From Candidatus Parcubacteria bacterium (GTDB lineage Bacteria > Patescibacteriota > Minisyncoccia > Phycocordibacterales > SBAW01), in NCBI GenBank assembly GCA_014379165.1, contig JACMMG010000055.1, forward strand, positions 1 to 11,440: a stretch of 11,440 nt of DNA, given 5' to 3'. A model generated the notes under the pieces. It was not told the DNA's origin. It saw only the letters and a program-made list of their open reading frames with translations, and searched no databases. The position numbers and the translations under genes are program-made. Of the stretch, positions 1 to 7,101 are shown piece after piece (the stretch's first letter is position 1; the number at the start of each line of letters is the position of its first letter).

Positions 1-2
1 CC

Positions 3-863
3 TCGGCTGAATTGCGAGAAGTGCTTACCTTCTTGGATACCTTGCTTCAAACACTTAACAATGCGATTCCGGACAATGTTGTAAGCGAGGCACAAATCGC
101 AGCCTATAAAGCAGATGTTGCGGGTGCGCGTACTTCGGTTACTGCAGCACTTTCGGGCCTTATCACTGCAAAGCAAACGCTGCAAAACGCGCAAACAAGC
201 AGCAGCGGAGGCTCTTCTACAAGCGCCGCAGCGATTAAACAAGCAGAGGCTGGCCTCGCCGCAGCGCGCGCAAACCTTGAGCACACCATAATCCGTGCGC
301 CAATTTCCGGCACGATCAATTCCCTCTCGCTTAAACGCGGAGACTACGCACAGCTTGGCAGTGCAGTTTTGACCGTCGCAAACAATAACGCGCTTGAAGT
401 GGTTCTATACGTAAATGAATCCGATGCACGAGAACTCGGTGTCGGAAGCACTGCACTTGTTAATGAAAAAATTAAAGGAGTCATAACGCGCATCGCACCA
501 GCGATCGACCCTGCAACAAAAAAGATAGAAGTGCGCGTCGGCTTGCCGGCCCTGCCAGCTTCGGGAAGCTCGAGTGACGCGCTCGTAAACGGCCAGTCTG
601 TAACAGTAGAGCTTGCGCACGCGACGAGCGAAACTCCTTCAGCGCCTACCCGGCTTGTGATACCGCTTTCGGCTCTTAAGATAGGAGTTGATGACGTAGT
701 GGTGTATACCGTTGCTGATGACTTTACACTTGTATCGCATCCAGTTGTGTTAGGCACACTTATGGGCGACCGTGTGGAAATTACCGAAGGTTTGACTGCT
801 GATATGCGGATAGTCGTCGACGCCCGCGGTTTGCGCGTGGGAGAAACCGTAGTCGTAAAGTAA
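3..863 (+). CDS. RND efflux membrane fusion (adaptor) protein, 5' end outside window
   Basis: Periplasmic-adaptor-type subunit of an RND exporter (HlyD/AcrA family), which links the permease to the outside. The reading frame is open from the first bases, so the true start lies upstream; the TTG at 12 is only an internal codon. About 286 residues are visible. The first ~90 are an Ala/Gln/Leu-rich helical hairpin with a Ser/Gly-rich break (SSSGGSSTS). Next comes the second half of the lipoyl domain (IIRAPISGTI ... KRGDYAQLGSAVLTV), then the beta-barrel (VVLYVNESDARELGVGS ... ITRIAPAIDPATKKIEVRV ... LVNGQSVTVEL), then the membrane-proximal domain (RLVIPLSALK ... VVDARGLRVGETVVVK). Domain order and motifs are those of the family. 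It ends 13 bases before the RND permease and is surely in the same operon. The substrate cannot be told from the sequence. Confidence 0.9.
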   Translation, partial: SAELREVLTFLDTLLQTLNNAIPDNVVSEAQIAAYKADVAGARTSVTAALSGLITAKQTLQNAQTSSSGGSSTSAAAIKQAEAGLAAARANLEHTIIRAPISGTINSLSLKRGDYAQLGSAVLTVANNNALEVVLYVNESDARELGVGSTALVNEKIKGVITRIAPAIDPATKKIEVRVGLPALPASGSSSDALVNGQSVTVELAHATSETPSAPTRLVIPLSALKIGVDDVVVYTVADDFTLVSHPVVLGTLMGDRVEITEGLTADMRIVVDARGLRVGETVVVK

Positions 864-876
864 AAATATATAGTAT

Positions 877-3800
877 ATGTTGCCCGTCTGGAAATTCTTC
901 ATCGAGAAGCGCCAGTTCACGATTCTTCTCATGCTTCTCCTTATATTGTGGGGAGGATTTGCCGCTATCCGGATTACTAAAGAATCCTCACCGGAAGTGC
1001 AGATCCCGGTTGGTATTGTAACAACTATTCTTCCTGGCGCCTCAGCGGAAGATGTTGAGCGCCTCATCACCAACAAGCTCGAAGACCGGCTTGCAAACCT
1101 GCCGAACCTAAAAAATTTAACGTCTGTCTCGCGCGACAGCGTTTCTTCAATTACGGCGGAATTCAATGCGTCTGCCGATCTTGATGAGTCGATCCAAAAT
1201 CTCAAAGACGAAGTGGACAAAGCGCGAATAGATTTGCCAACCGAAGCTGAAGACCCCTCAGTTTCCGAGATCAATTTCGTTGACCAGCCGATCCAGATCA
1301 TCTCCATTTCGGCCGATCTTCCGTTTGCAAAATTCGCGGAACTCGGTGATGAGGTTAAAAACGAGCTTCAGACCGTGCCGGGCATTTCGCGCGTCGATGT
1401 TTCAGGTGTACGCAACCGGGAAATTGCGGTTGTCGTGCGCAAGGAAGATCTCGCGCGCTATAATATTTCGCTTTCATCAGTTGTCGCTGCAATCGGCCAG
1501 GCAAACGCCTCTTTGCCAGTTGGAAGCATCACCTCAGGAAATATTTCATATAACATCGCGTTTGAAGGAAGCCTTGATGACACTCCGGATATTGGTGCTG
1601 TGCCGATCCTCAATTCTGGCGGTCAGGTTATTTATGTGCGCGATATTGCGGACGTTTCCGACGGCGTTGAAAAATCCTCATCCTATTCGCGCGTATCGGT
1701 AGACGGAAAGCCGTCACAACAGGCTCTTAACCTTCTGCCATATAAAGTGCGGGGGCAAGACGTCACGTCGGCGACTCGTGCAGTCAAAGCAAAGCTTGAT
1801 GAATTGAAAGAAACGACACTTGCAGGGAGCACAGTTATCATTACCTACGACACGGGCGAACAGATAGAGCACGACCTGGAAGAACTGACACGCACAGGTC
1901 TCATAACGGTTGCGCTCGTGATGCTTGCACTCTTTGCAACAATCGGATGGCGCGAGGCGATCGTTGCAGGTCTTTCTATTCCCCTTTCATTCCTTATCGC
2001 GTTCGTTGGCCTTTGGTACTCTGGAAATACCTTTAACTTCATATCGCTTTTCTCGCTTATCCTTTCGATCGGCATTCTTGTGGACTCCGGCATCGTTATT
2101 GTTGAAGCCATCCACACTCGCGTACGAAAATTCGGCGACAAAAAACAAGCAGCGTTCGAAGCGCTGCGTGAATACGCATGGCCACTTATTGGTGGCACCA
2201 TGACCACGGTTGCAGTGTTCTTCCCTCTTTTCTTTATTTCCGGAATTGTCGGCGAATTTATTAAATCAATTCCCTTTACCGTCATTTGCGTACTTATTGC
2301 GTCGATCTTCGTAGCGCTCGGTCTCGTGCCCGTTCTTGCGCTTCTTTTTTCCCGTGAAGATCATTCGGAATTCGGAGAAAAGCAGGAAGAATATACCGAA
2401 AAGGCGCGTGTCTGGTATGCGGCACAATTGCATCGGCTTTTTGCACACCGCAAATGGCAGAATCGATTTTTACTAGCAATGGTCGGCGGGTTTGTGCTTG
2501 CGATCATGCTTCCTATCTTTGGAGTACTAAAAGTCGAATTCTTTCCACAAGAAGATCTTGATTTCCTATACGTCGATATTGAAATGCCTGCAGGCACACC
2601 ACTTCAACAAACAGACCTTGTAGTACGTGCGGTTGAAGAAACTCTTTACGATACGCCGGATGTCGAGTCGCTCGTTATTACGGTGGGTGCAACAAGCGAG
2701 TTCAGTAACAATCCGCAGCGCGAGAGCCGCTATGGCAGTATTACGATAAATCTTCCCGAAGACCGCGACCGCTCAAGCACCGAAGTACTTGAGGACATCA
2801 AGGAGCGTGTTGCAGTGGTTAAAACAGGCACGATCCGCGCCGACCAACCTTCTGGGGGGCCGCCAGTCGGGGCTCCTATTCTCATACAATTTAAAGGCGA
2901 GGACCGCGACCAGCTGGATGCAGCAATAGCGCTGGGACGCAGCGGGCTTGAAAAAGCTCCGGGAGCAACAAGTATCGACACGTCGAATAAAAATGAAAAT
3001 ATTGAATTTACACTTTCGGTAGACCGCGCACGAAGTGCCGAGCTTGGCCTTTCACCTGCGATGATCGCCTCAACCCTGCGTATCGCTATTGCAGGCACTA
3101 AAGCAACCTCAATTACCGGTACTGAACGCGATGTGGACATAGTCGTGTCGCTTAATATAAATCCGAACTATATCGATCCTTCCGACACCACCAACACAAC
3201 CGTGGATGCGATACGACAGATTCCTATTACAACATCCACTGGTCAAACAGTTCTTGTGGGTTCAGTCCTGACCGAGGGCATCCGTCGCAGCGATACGGTG
3301 ATCGTGCATGACGACCGCAAGCGCAATGCATCTTTAACTGCCAATGTTGCACCCGGGTATACGGTTAAAGACGTGCTAGCCTCATATAATAAAAATATGG
3401 AGGGAGTGGAACTACCCCAGGGAGTCGAGATGTCGATAGGAGGCGAAAACCAGGAAACCGATCAATCGTTCCTCGAGATGGGTTTTGCACTTATCGCAGG
3501 ACTCGCTTTGATGTTCGTTATTTTGGTCTTGGCATTCAATTCCTTCCGATTCACTTCCTATTTGCTTGTCATCGTACCGCTCTCACTCATCGGGGTCTTC
3601 GGTGGCTTGGCTCTCACGCTGCAGCCACTTTCCTTTCCTTCGCTACTTGGTGTTATTGCACTTGCGGGAGTTATCATCAACCATGCAATCATTCTCATGG
3701 ACTCGATCACGAAGCGCATAGCAGGCGGAGCGGGACGTAAATTTTCCGACATTGTCGTTGATGCGGCGGTCTCAAGGCTCCGTCCTATTGTTCTGACAAC

Positions 3801-3975
3801 GATCACTACCGTCATCGGCATGATCCCGCTTATCTTTGCCTCAGGGTTATGGGGCCCGCTTGCATTCGCAATTCTGTTCGGACTTTCGTTTGCAATGATT
3901 CTCACACTTATTCTCATCCCGGTACTTGTATATCGCTGGCCGGGCAAATTGCCGAAAGAAATTGAAAGATCATAG
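877..3975 (+). CDS. RND family efflux permease (AcrB/HAE1-like)
   Basis: Inner-membrane proton-driven exporter, 1032 residues, the normal length for the family. The sequence shows an N-terminal transmembrane helix (residues ~13-31), a first large extracytoplasmic loop (~35-335), a block of helices (~338-490), a second loop (~555-860) and a final helix block (~865-1020), which is the duplicated RND layout. TM4 carries LSIGILVDSGIVIVEA, with Asp403 matching AcrB Asp407 but Ser404 where AcrB has Asp408. TM10 reads GVIINHAIILMD, with Asn935 where AcrB has Lys940. The proton relay is therefore not the classical Asp-Asp-Lys set. The ATG at 877 has only AT-rich sequence before it and no Shine-Dalgarno. 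The adaptor gene is immediately upstream; no TolC-like gene is seen. COG0841 membership is secure; the substrate is unknown. Confidence 0.95.
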   Translation: MLPVWKFFIEKRQFTILLMLLLILWGGFAAIRITKESSPEVQIPVGIVTTILPGASAEDVERLITNKLEDRLANLPNLKNLTSVSRDSVSSITAEFNASADLDESIQNLKDEVDKARIDLPTEAEDPSVSEINFVDQPIQIISISADLPFAKFAELGDEVKNELQTVPGISRVDVSGVRNREIAVVVRKEDLARYNISLSSVVAAIGQANASLPVGSITSGNISYNIAFEGSLDDTPDIGAVPILNSGGQVIYVRDIADVSDGVEKSSSYSRVSVDGKPSQQALNLLPYKVRGQDVTSATRAVKAKLDELKETTLAGSTVIITYDTGEQIEHDLEELTRTGLITVALVMLALFATIGWREAIVAGLSIPLSFLIAFVGLWYSGNTFNFISLFSLILSIGILVDSGIVIVEAIHTRVRKFGDKKQAAFEALREYAWPLIGGTMTTVAVFFPLFFISGIVGEFIKSIPFTVICVLIASIFVALGLVPVLALLFSREDHSEFGEKQEEYTEKARVWYAAQLHRLFAHRKWQNRFLLAMVGGFVLAIMLPIFGVLKVEFFPQEDLDFLYVDIEMPAGTPLQQTDLVVRAVEETLYDTPDVESLVITVGATSEFSNNPQRESRYGSITINLPEDRDRSSTEVLEDIKERVAVVKTGTIRADQPSGGPPVGAPILIQFKGEDRDQLDAAIALGRSGLEKAPGATSIDTSNKNENIEFTLSVDRARSAELGLSPAMIASTLRIAIAGTKATSITGTERDVDIVVSLNINPNYIDPSDTTNTTVDAIRQIPITTSTGQTVLVGSVLTEGIRRSDTVIVHDDRKRNASLTANVAPGYTVKDVLASYNKNMEGVELPQGVEMSIGGENQETDQSFLEMGFALIAGLALMFVILVLAFNSFRFTSYLLVIVPLSLIGVFGGLALTLQPLSFPSLLGVIALAGVIINHAIILMDSITKRIAGGAGRKFSDIVVDAAVSRLRPIVLTTITTVIGMIPLIFASGLWGPLAFAILFGLSFAMILTLILIPVLVYRWPGKLPKEIERS

Positions 3976-3991
3976 GGTGTGATAGTGTAAT
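3962..3991 (+). promoter_or_regulatory. Candidate sigma70 promoter for topA
   Basis: TTGAAA at 3962-3967 and TGTAAT at 3986-3991, each 5/6 to consensus, are separated by 18 bases. The -35 lies in the last codons of the RND gene and the -10 in the gap. This would give a 5' leader of about 75 bases before the topA ATG. Box matches are seen; activity is inferred. Confidence 0.35.
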
Positions 3992-4074
3992 ACCTGAATG
4001 TGAGCAGTATGATACTCTCATGTTGCATGGTTCGTGCGGAAGTAAAAATAAATTCTTGTTTCTTTCACTAGCAC

Positions 4075-6342
4075 ATGAAATTGGTAATCGTTGAGTCGCC
4101 AGCAAAGGCGAAGACTATCGAAAAGTATCTCGGAGAGATCGACTCTGCGGGCGACTTTATTGTGCGCGCTTCCGTTGGCCATGTGCGTGATCTGCCAAAA
4201 AATAACAAGAAGGCAATCGATATCGAAGCGGGCTTTGTGCCCCACTACGAAGTGGTACCCGGCAAAGCGGATGTTATTGCAGAATTAGGCAAGCTTGCCA
4301 AAAAAGCCGACGAAGTATTGCTGGCTACCGACCCAGACCGCGAAGGCGAAGCCATTGCATGGCACATACAACAGGAATTAAAACTGAAGAAACCTGAGCG
4401 TATTGTTTTCCACGAAATTACTAAAGAAGCTATCGCCGAAGCACTTCTGCATCCGCGCGCAATAGACGAACACTTGCGCTATGCGCAGGAAGCACGGCGA
4501 GTACTTGACCGACTGGTGGGCTACGATCTTTCAGGACTTATATGGAAGAAGGTGCGCTACGGCCTTTCGGCGGGTCGCGTGCAGTCCCCAGCACTTCGCA
4601 TCATTATGGAGCGCGAGCGCGAAATCAGAGCGTTCAAGCCGGAAACTTTTTACGTTATTACCGCGCACACGATAACGCCGAATAAAGATGCGCTGCTACT
4701 TACATGCGTAGAAGAGCCTGCAGAAAACAGTCAGGCACAAAAGATAATTGATGCTGTAAAAAGTGATGGACTCTCGGTTGCAGAGGTAACTGAAAGCGAT
4801 GCAAAACGCTCCGCCCGGCCGCCCTTTACTACTTCAACCCTTCAGCAAGCAGCTTCAACTCGCCTTGGGTTCTCCCCCGCAAATACCATGCGTATCGCGC
4901 AAAAGCTCTACGAAGCCGGACATATTACCTATATGCGCACCGACTCGGTTAATTTGGGCGTCCCTGCGCGCGAGGCAATGCTTGCGTACGCGGAGAAAAA
5001 ATTTGGAAAAGAATACGCAGAAAGTCACGTCTTTGCGACAAAGTCGAAAAATGCCCAGGAAGCACATGAGGCAATTCGTCCCACTCATATCGAAAAAGAG
5101 ACTGCCGGCCTTACACCAGAGCAAAAGAAGCTCTATGAATTGATCTGGCGACGCACTATTTCTTCACAAATGGCAGATGCAAAACTGCTTAAGACAAGAA
5201 TCGTCGCCGAGACTCCGAGCGACCGTGCGGCCCGTACTCTCGCCCACCATATGTCTCAAGCGCCACAGAAAGATTTCAAGCGACAAACACCTGAGTTCGT
5301 TGCAAACGGCTCACGCGTGGTATTTGACGGCTGGCTGAAGGCCGATCCTGCCGCCCGCGGTGAGGATGTCGAGCTTCCCAAAGTAACCGCGAAAGACGTG
5401 CTTGAAGTAAAAGATATTTCTTCAGAAGAAAAACAAACGACGCCGCCTTCGCGCTATAGCGAGGCCGGACTTATTAAGGAACTCGAAAAGCGCGGCATCG
5501 GCCGACCCTCCACTTACGCGAGCATTATGAAGACGCTCGGCGACCGAGGCTATGTGGTAAAAGAAGGTCGGACGTTAATTCCGACCGACACCGGCGACGT
5601 TGTATCGTCATTTCTTGAAGAAAATTTCCCCACCTACATCAGCGACACTTTTACCGCCGAGATGGAAGATGAGCTCGATGAAATTGCTGAAGGCAAACGA
5701 GAATATGCTAAGACACTGAAAGATTTCTATACGCCGTTCCTTAAAGACGTAAAGGCGCGTGATAAAATTGCAGGGAAAATTACCGACTTGGGCCCCGCAC
5801 CCGCTGAATTCACATGCCCCGTGTGTGGAAGCCCTATGGTCTTCAAGCTCTCACGCCAGGGAAAATTCATGTCCTGCTCGCGCTTCCCCGATTGCATCGG
5901 CGCGCGCACCGAAACGGGCGAAGTAATTTCAAACGAACCGCCTAAGCCGATCGGCACATATCCGGAAAATGGCGAACCTATTTATGTTCTCACTGGACGC
6001 TTCGGTCCCTACGTTCAAGTTGGCGAAACACCAACCGGCAAAGGCTCGAAGAGCAAAAATAAACCGCGCCGCGGCAGTGTGCCCAAAGGAAAAGAGCCGG
6101 AAACAGTAACGCTCGAAGATGCGCTTACCTATTTGAGCCTTCCACGCGTTTTAGGCAACCATCCAGAGACAAATGAACCTATCACCGCAAATATTGGGCG
6201 CTTCGGACCATACATTGTGCATCAAAAAGATTTCCGATCGCTTAAAACCGACGACGTATATAAAATAGAACTTCCTCGTGCCCTTGAAATTTTAAAAGAA
6301 GAGAAGAAAAAACGCGGCTTCGCCCGAAAAAAGAAGGCGTAA
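4075..6342 (+). CDS. topA: DNA topoisomerase I (type IA)
   Basis: Relaxes negative supercoils by transient single-strand cleavage through a 5'-phosphotyrosine. The 755-residue protein starts MKLVIVESPAKAKTIEKYLG, the canonical TOPRIM start. Glu7 and the acidic triad in ATDPDREGEA (Asp86, Asp88, Glu90) form the metal site, and the catalytic Tyr286 sits in GHITYMRTDS. The strand-passage gate follows (EAHEAIRPTHI ~329-339; YSEAGLIKELEKRGIGRPSTYA ~461-482). One four-Cys zinc finger (Cys581, 584, 601, 607) is followed by two GRFGPY repeats (641-646 and 708-713), the C-terminal DNA-binding repeats, and a Lys-rich tail. Residues ~380-402 look like a short extra loop in domain II. The ATG at 4075 gives the family's usual N-terminus although no Shine-Dalgarno precedes it. 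All catalytic residues are present. Confidence 0.97.
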   Translation: MKLVIVESPAKAKTIEKYLGEIDSAGDFIVRASVGHVRDLPKNNKKAIDIEAGFVPHYEVVPGKADVIAELGKLAKKADEVLLATDPDREGEAIAWHIQQELKLKKPERIVFHEITKEAIAEALLHPRAIDEHLRYAQEARRVLDRLVGYDLSGLIWKKVRYGLSAGRVQSPALRIIMEREREIRAFKPETFYVITAHTITPNKDALLLTCVEEPAENSQAQKIIDAVKSDGLSVAEVTESDAKRSARPPFTTSTLQQAASTRLGFSPANTMRIAQKLYEAGHITYMRTDSVNLGVPAREAMLAYAEKKFGKEYAESHVFATKSKNAQEAHEAIRPTHIEKETAGLTPEQKKLYELIWRRTISSQMADAKLLKTRIVAETPSDRAARTLAHHMSQAPQKDFKRQTPEFVANGSRVVFDGWLKADPAARGEDVELPKVTAKDVLEVKDISSEEKQTTPPSRYSEAGLIKELEKRGIGRPSTYASIMKTLGDRGYVVKEGRTLIPTDTGDVVSSFLEENFPTYISDTFTAEMEDELDEIAEGKREYAKTLKDFYTPFLKDVKARDKIAGKITDLGPAPAEFTCPVCGSPMVFKLSRQGKFMSCSRFPDCIGARTETGEVISNEPPKPIGTYPENGEPIYVLTGRFGPYVQVGETPTGKGSKSKNKPRRGSVPKGKEPETVTLEDALTYLSLPRVLGNHPETNEPITANIGRFGPYIVHQKDFRSLKTDDVYKIELPRALEILKEEKKKRGFARKKKA

Positions 6343-6360
6343 TAAAAACAATTATCTTAT

Positions 6361-6389
6361 ATTATACACCTGACAGGCTTTTTTGTCAA
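6361..6389 (-). promoter_or_regulatory. Perfect-consensus sigma70 promoter pointing antisense into topA
   Basis: Reading the minus strand, TTGACA (6389-6384) is followed by exactly 17 bases and then TATAAT (6366-6361): 12 of 12 consensus bases at optimal spacing. Transcription would begin near 6354 and run leftward, antisense to the 3' end of topA. No gene-like minus-strand reading frame is found there, so the product would be an antisense or untranslated RNA. The match is seen; use as a promoter is inferred. Confidence 0.5.
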
Positions 6390-6437
6390 GTACCAGACTC
6401 TCCCTTTACATAGGACTTGTTTTTAAATACCAAAAGA

Positions 6438-6473
6438 GGTACAACATTTGCGCATATGCGCAAAAACCGTACC
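6438..6473. repeat. 36-bp imperfect palindrome, 5' copy, centred on the start codon
   Basis: Left half GGTACAACATTTGCGCAT; right half ATGCGCAAAAACCGTACC. The central 18 bp (6447-6464) and the outer 5 bp on each side are perfectly self-complementary; 4 positions per arm do not pair. The symmetry axis is between 6455 and 6456, so the ATG chosen for the downstream gene is the first codon of the right half. The left half matches the left half of the palindrome at 7007-7042 in 15 of 18 positions. It may be an operator, an RNA hairpin holding the start codon at its tip, or an element end. Confidence 0.8.
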
Positions 6474-6989
6474 CATAATCCTTACCGTCGTGCTTATGCC
6501 AAAGGCACCGGAACTATTGCTGCCCGAGAATTTACTGCGTTTTTACTTTCACTTTTAGAAGAAAAGAAGGAACTTTCTGACGAGCTGTTTGACTCGAGAA
6601 AACAGAAAACAAGAAAGATGTGGGAAATGCGCCGGCTCGGATATATCACTAAAGAAAATAAACTCACCAACAAGGGCAGGTACGCGATAAGCGAAGAAAA
6701 AATTTGGTCGCTCACTATCCCCCGCCCCGCGCGTTGGGATGGTAAGTGGCGGATGGTACTTTTTGACATTCCTGCTAAAAAAGCAAGGCAGCGACATTCC
6801 TTCCGCACTCGGCTCAAAGAACTCGGACTGGTTCTCTATCAAAACTCAGTATGGGTGTATCCCTATCCGCTTGAGAAAACGACACGCGCTATTAGCGACT
6901 TTTATATGATATCCGATTGCGTGCTGTTTGTGGTCGCGCAAGAAATAAACAACGAATCTCAGCTGAAACGGCGTTTTCAATTAGATTAG
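6456..6989 (+). CDS. PaaX-like protein with winged-helix and Cas2-fold domains
   Basis: About 177 residues from the ATG at 6456. The N-terminus is strongly basic (MRKNRTHNPYRRAYAKG). A helical, winged-helix-like part follows (~30-80: LLSLLEEKKELSDELF ... RRLGYITKENKLTNKGRYAI). Residues ~95-165 are a ferredoxin-like domain of the PaaX-middle/Cas2 type: the first strand KWRMVLFDIP carries the Asp of Cas2 proteins, then KARQRHSFRTRLKELGL, then YQNSVWVYPYPLE, equivalent to the Cas2 'Q-SV' strand. Similar proteins are common in Parcubacteria and often labelled Cas2, but no cas1 or CRISPR array is present here. A role as DNA-binding regulator or nuclease is inferred only. AGAGG at 6435-6439 is a distant Shine-Dalgarno for the ATG; a TTG start at 6417 would add 13 residues encoded by the palindrome. 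Related palindromes flank the gene on both sides. Confidence 0.75.
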   Translation: MRKNRTHNPYRRAYAKGTGTIAAREFTAFLLSLLEEKKELSDELFDSRKQKTRKMWEMRRLGYITKENKLTNKGRYAISEEKIWSLTIPRPARWDGKWRMVLFDIPAKKARQRHSFRTRLKELGLVLYQNSVWVYPYPLEKTTRAISDFYMISDCVLFVVAQEINNESQLKRRFQLD

Positions 6990-7005
6990 AACTCTCAATT
7001 ACTGG

Positions 7006-7043
7006 AGATACAACAATTTCGCATATGCGAAATTGTTGTATCT
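7006..7043. repeat. 38-bp perfect palindrome, 3' copy; also terminator-like
   Basis: Left core GATACAACAATTTCGCAT (7007-7024) is followed by its exact reverse complement to 7042, with one more A-T pair outside, giving 19 matched pairs around an axis between 7024 and 7025. T-rich sequence (TCTTTTTATT) follows, so on the + strand it can act as a rho-independent terminator 16 bases after the PaaX-like stop. The stem is long and AT-rich for a terminator. Its left half is 15/18 identical to that of the 6438-6473 palindrome, so it is a second copy of the same motif, about 569 bp away centre to centre. Confidence 0.85.
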
Positions 7044-7061
7044 TTTTATTAAATATATATC
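7033..7061 (+). promoter_or_regulatory. Weak candidate promoter for the RelA/SpoT gene
   Basis: TTGTTG (7033-7038), 17 bases, then TATATC (7056-7061). Both boxes are imperfect and the region is AT-rich by nature. If real, its -35 lies inside the right arm of the palindrome, so anything binding that palindrome would compete with polymerase. Confidence 0.25.
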
Positions 7062-7101
7062 CCACCTTGCATAGATTGCGTGAGAAGCCTACTCTTTAGG
7101 T

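Noticed and set aside
6371..6390. Terminator directly after topA
   Set aside because: TGACA/TGTCA gives only a 5-bp stem around a T-rich loop; the sequence is better explained by the minus-strand promoter.
6417..6455. TTG start at 6417 adding 13 residues to the PaaX-like protein
   Set aside because: No Shine-Dalgarno precedes it, and much of the extra peptide is encoded by the palindrome. The ATG at 6456 gives a typical basic N-terminus.
6456..6989. CRISPR-associated Cas2 and a CRISPR system
   Set aside because: The Cas2-like domain is fused to an N-terminal winged-helix-like part, and there is no cas1, no effector and no repeat-spacer array. PaaX-like is the better label.
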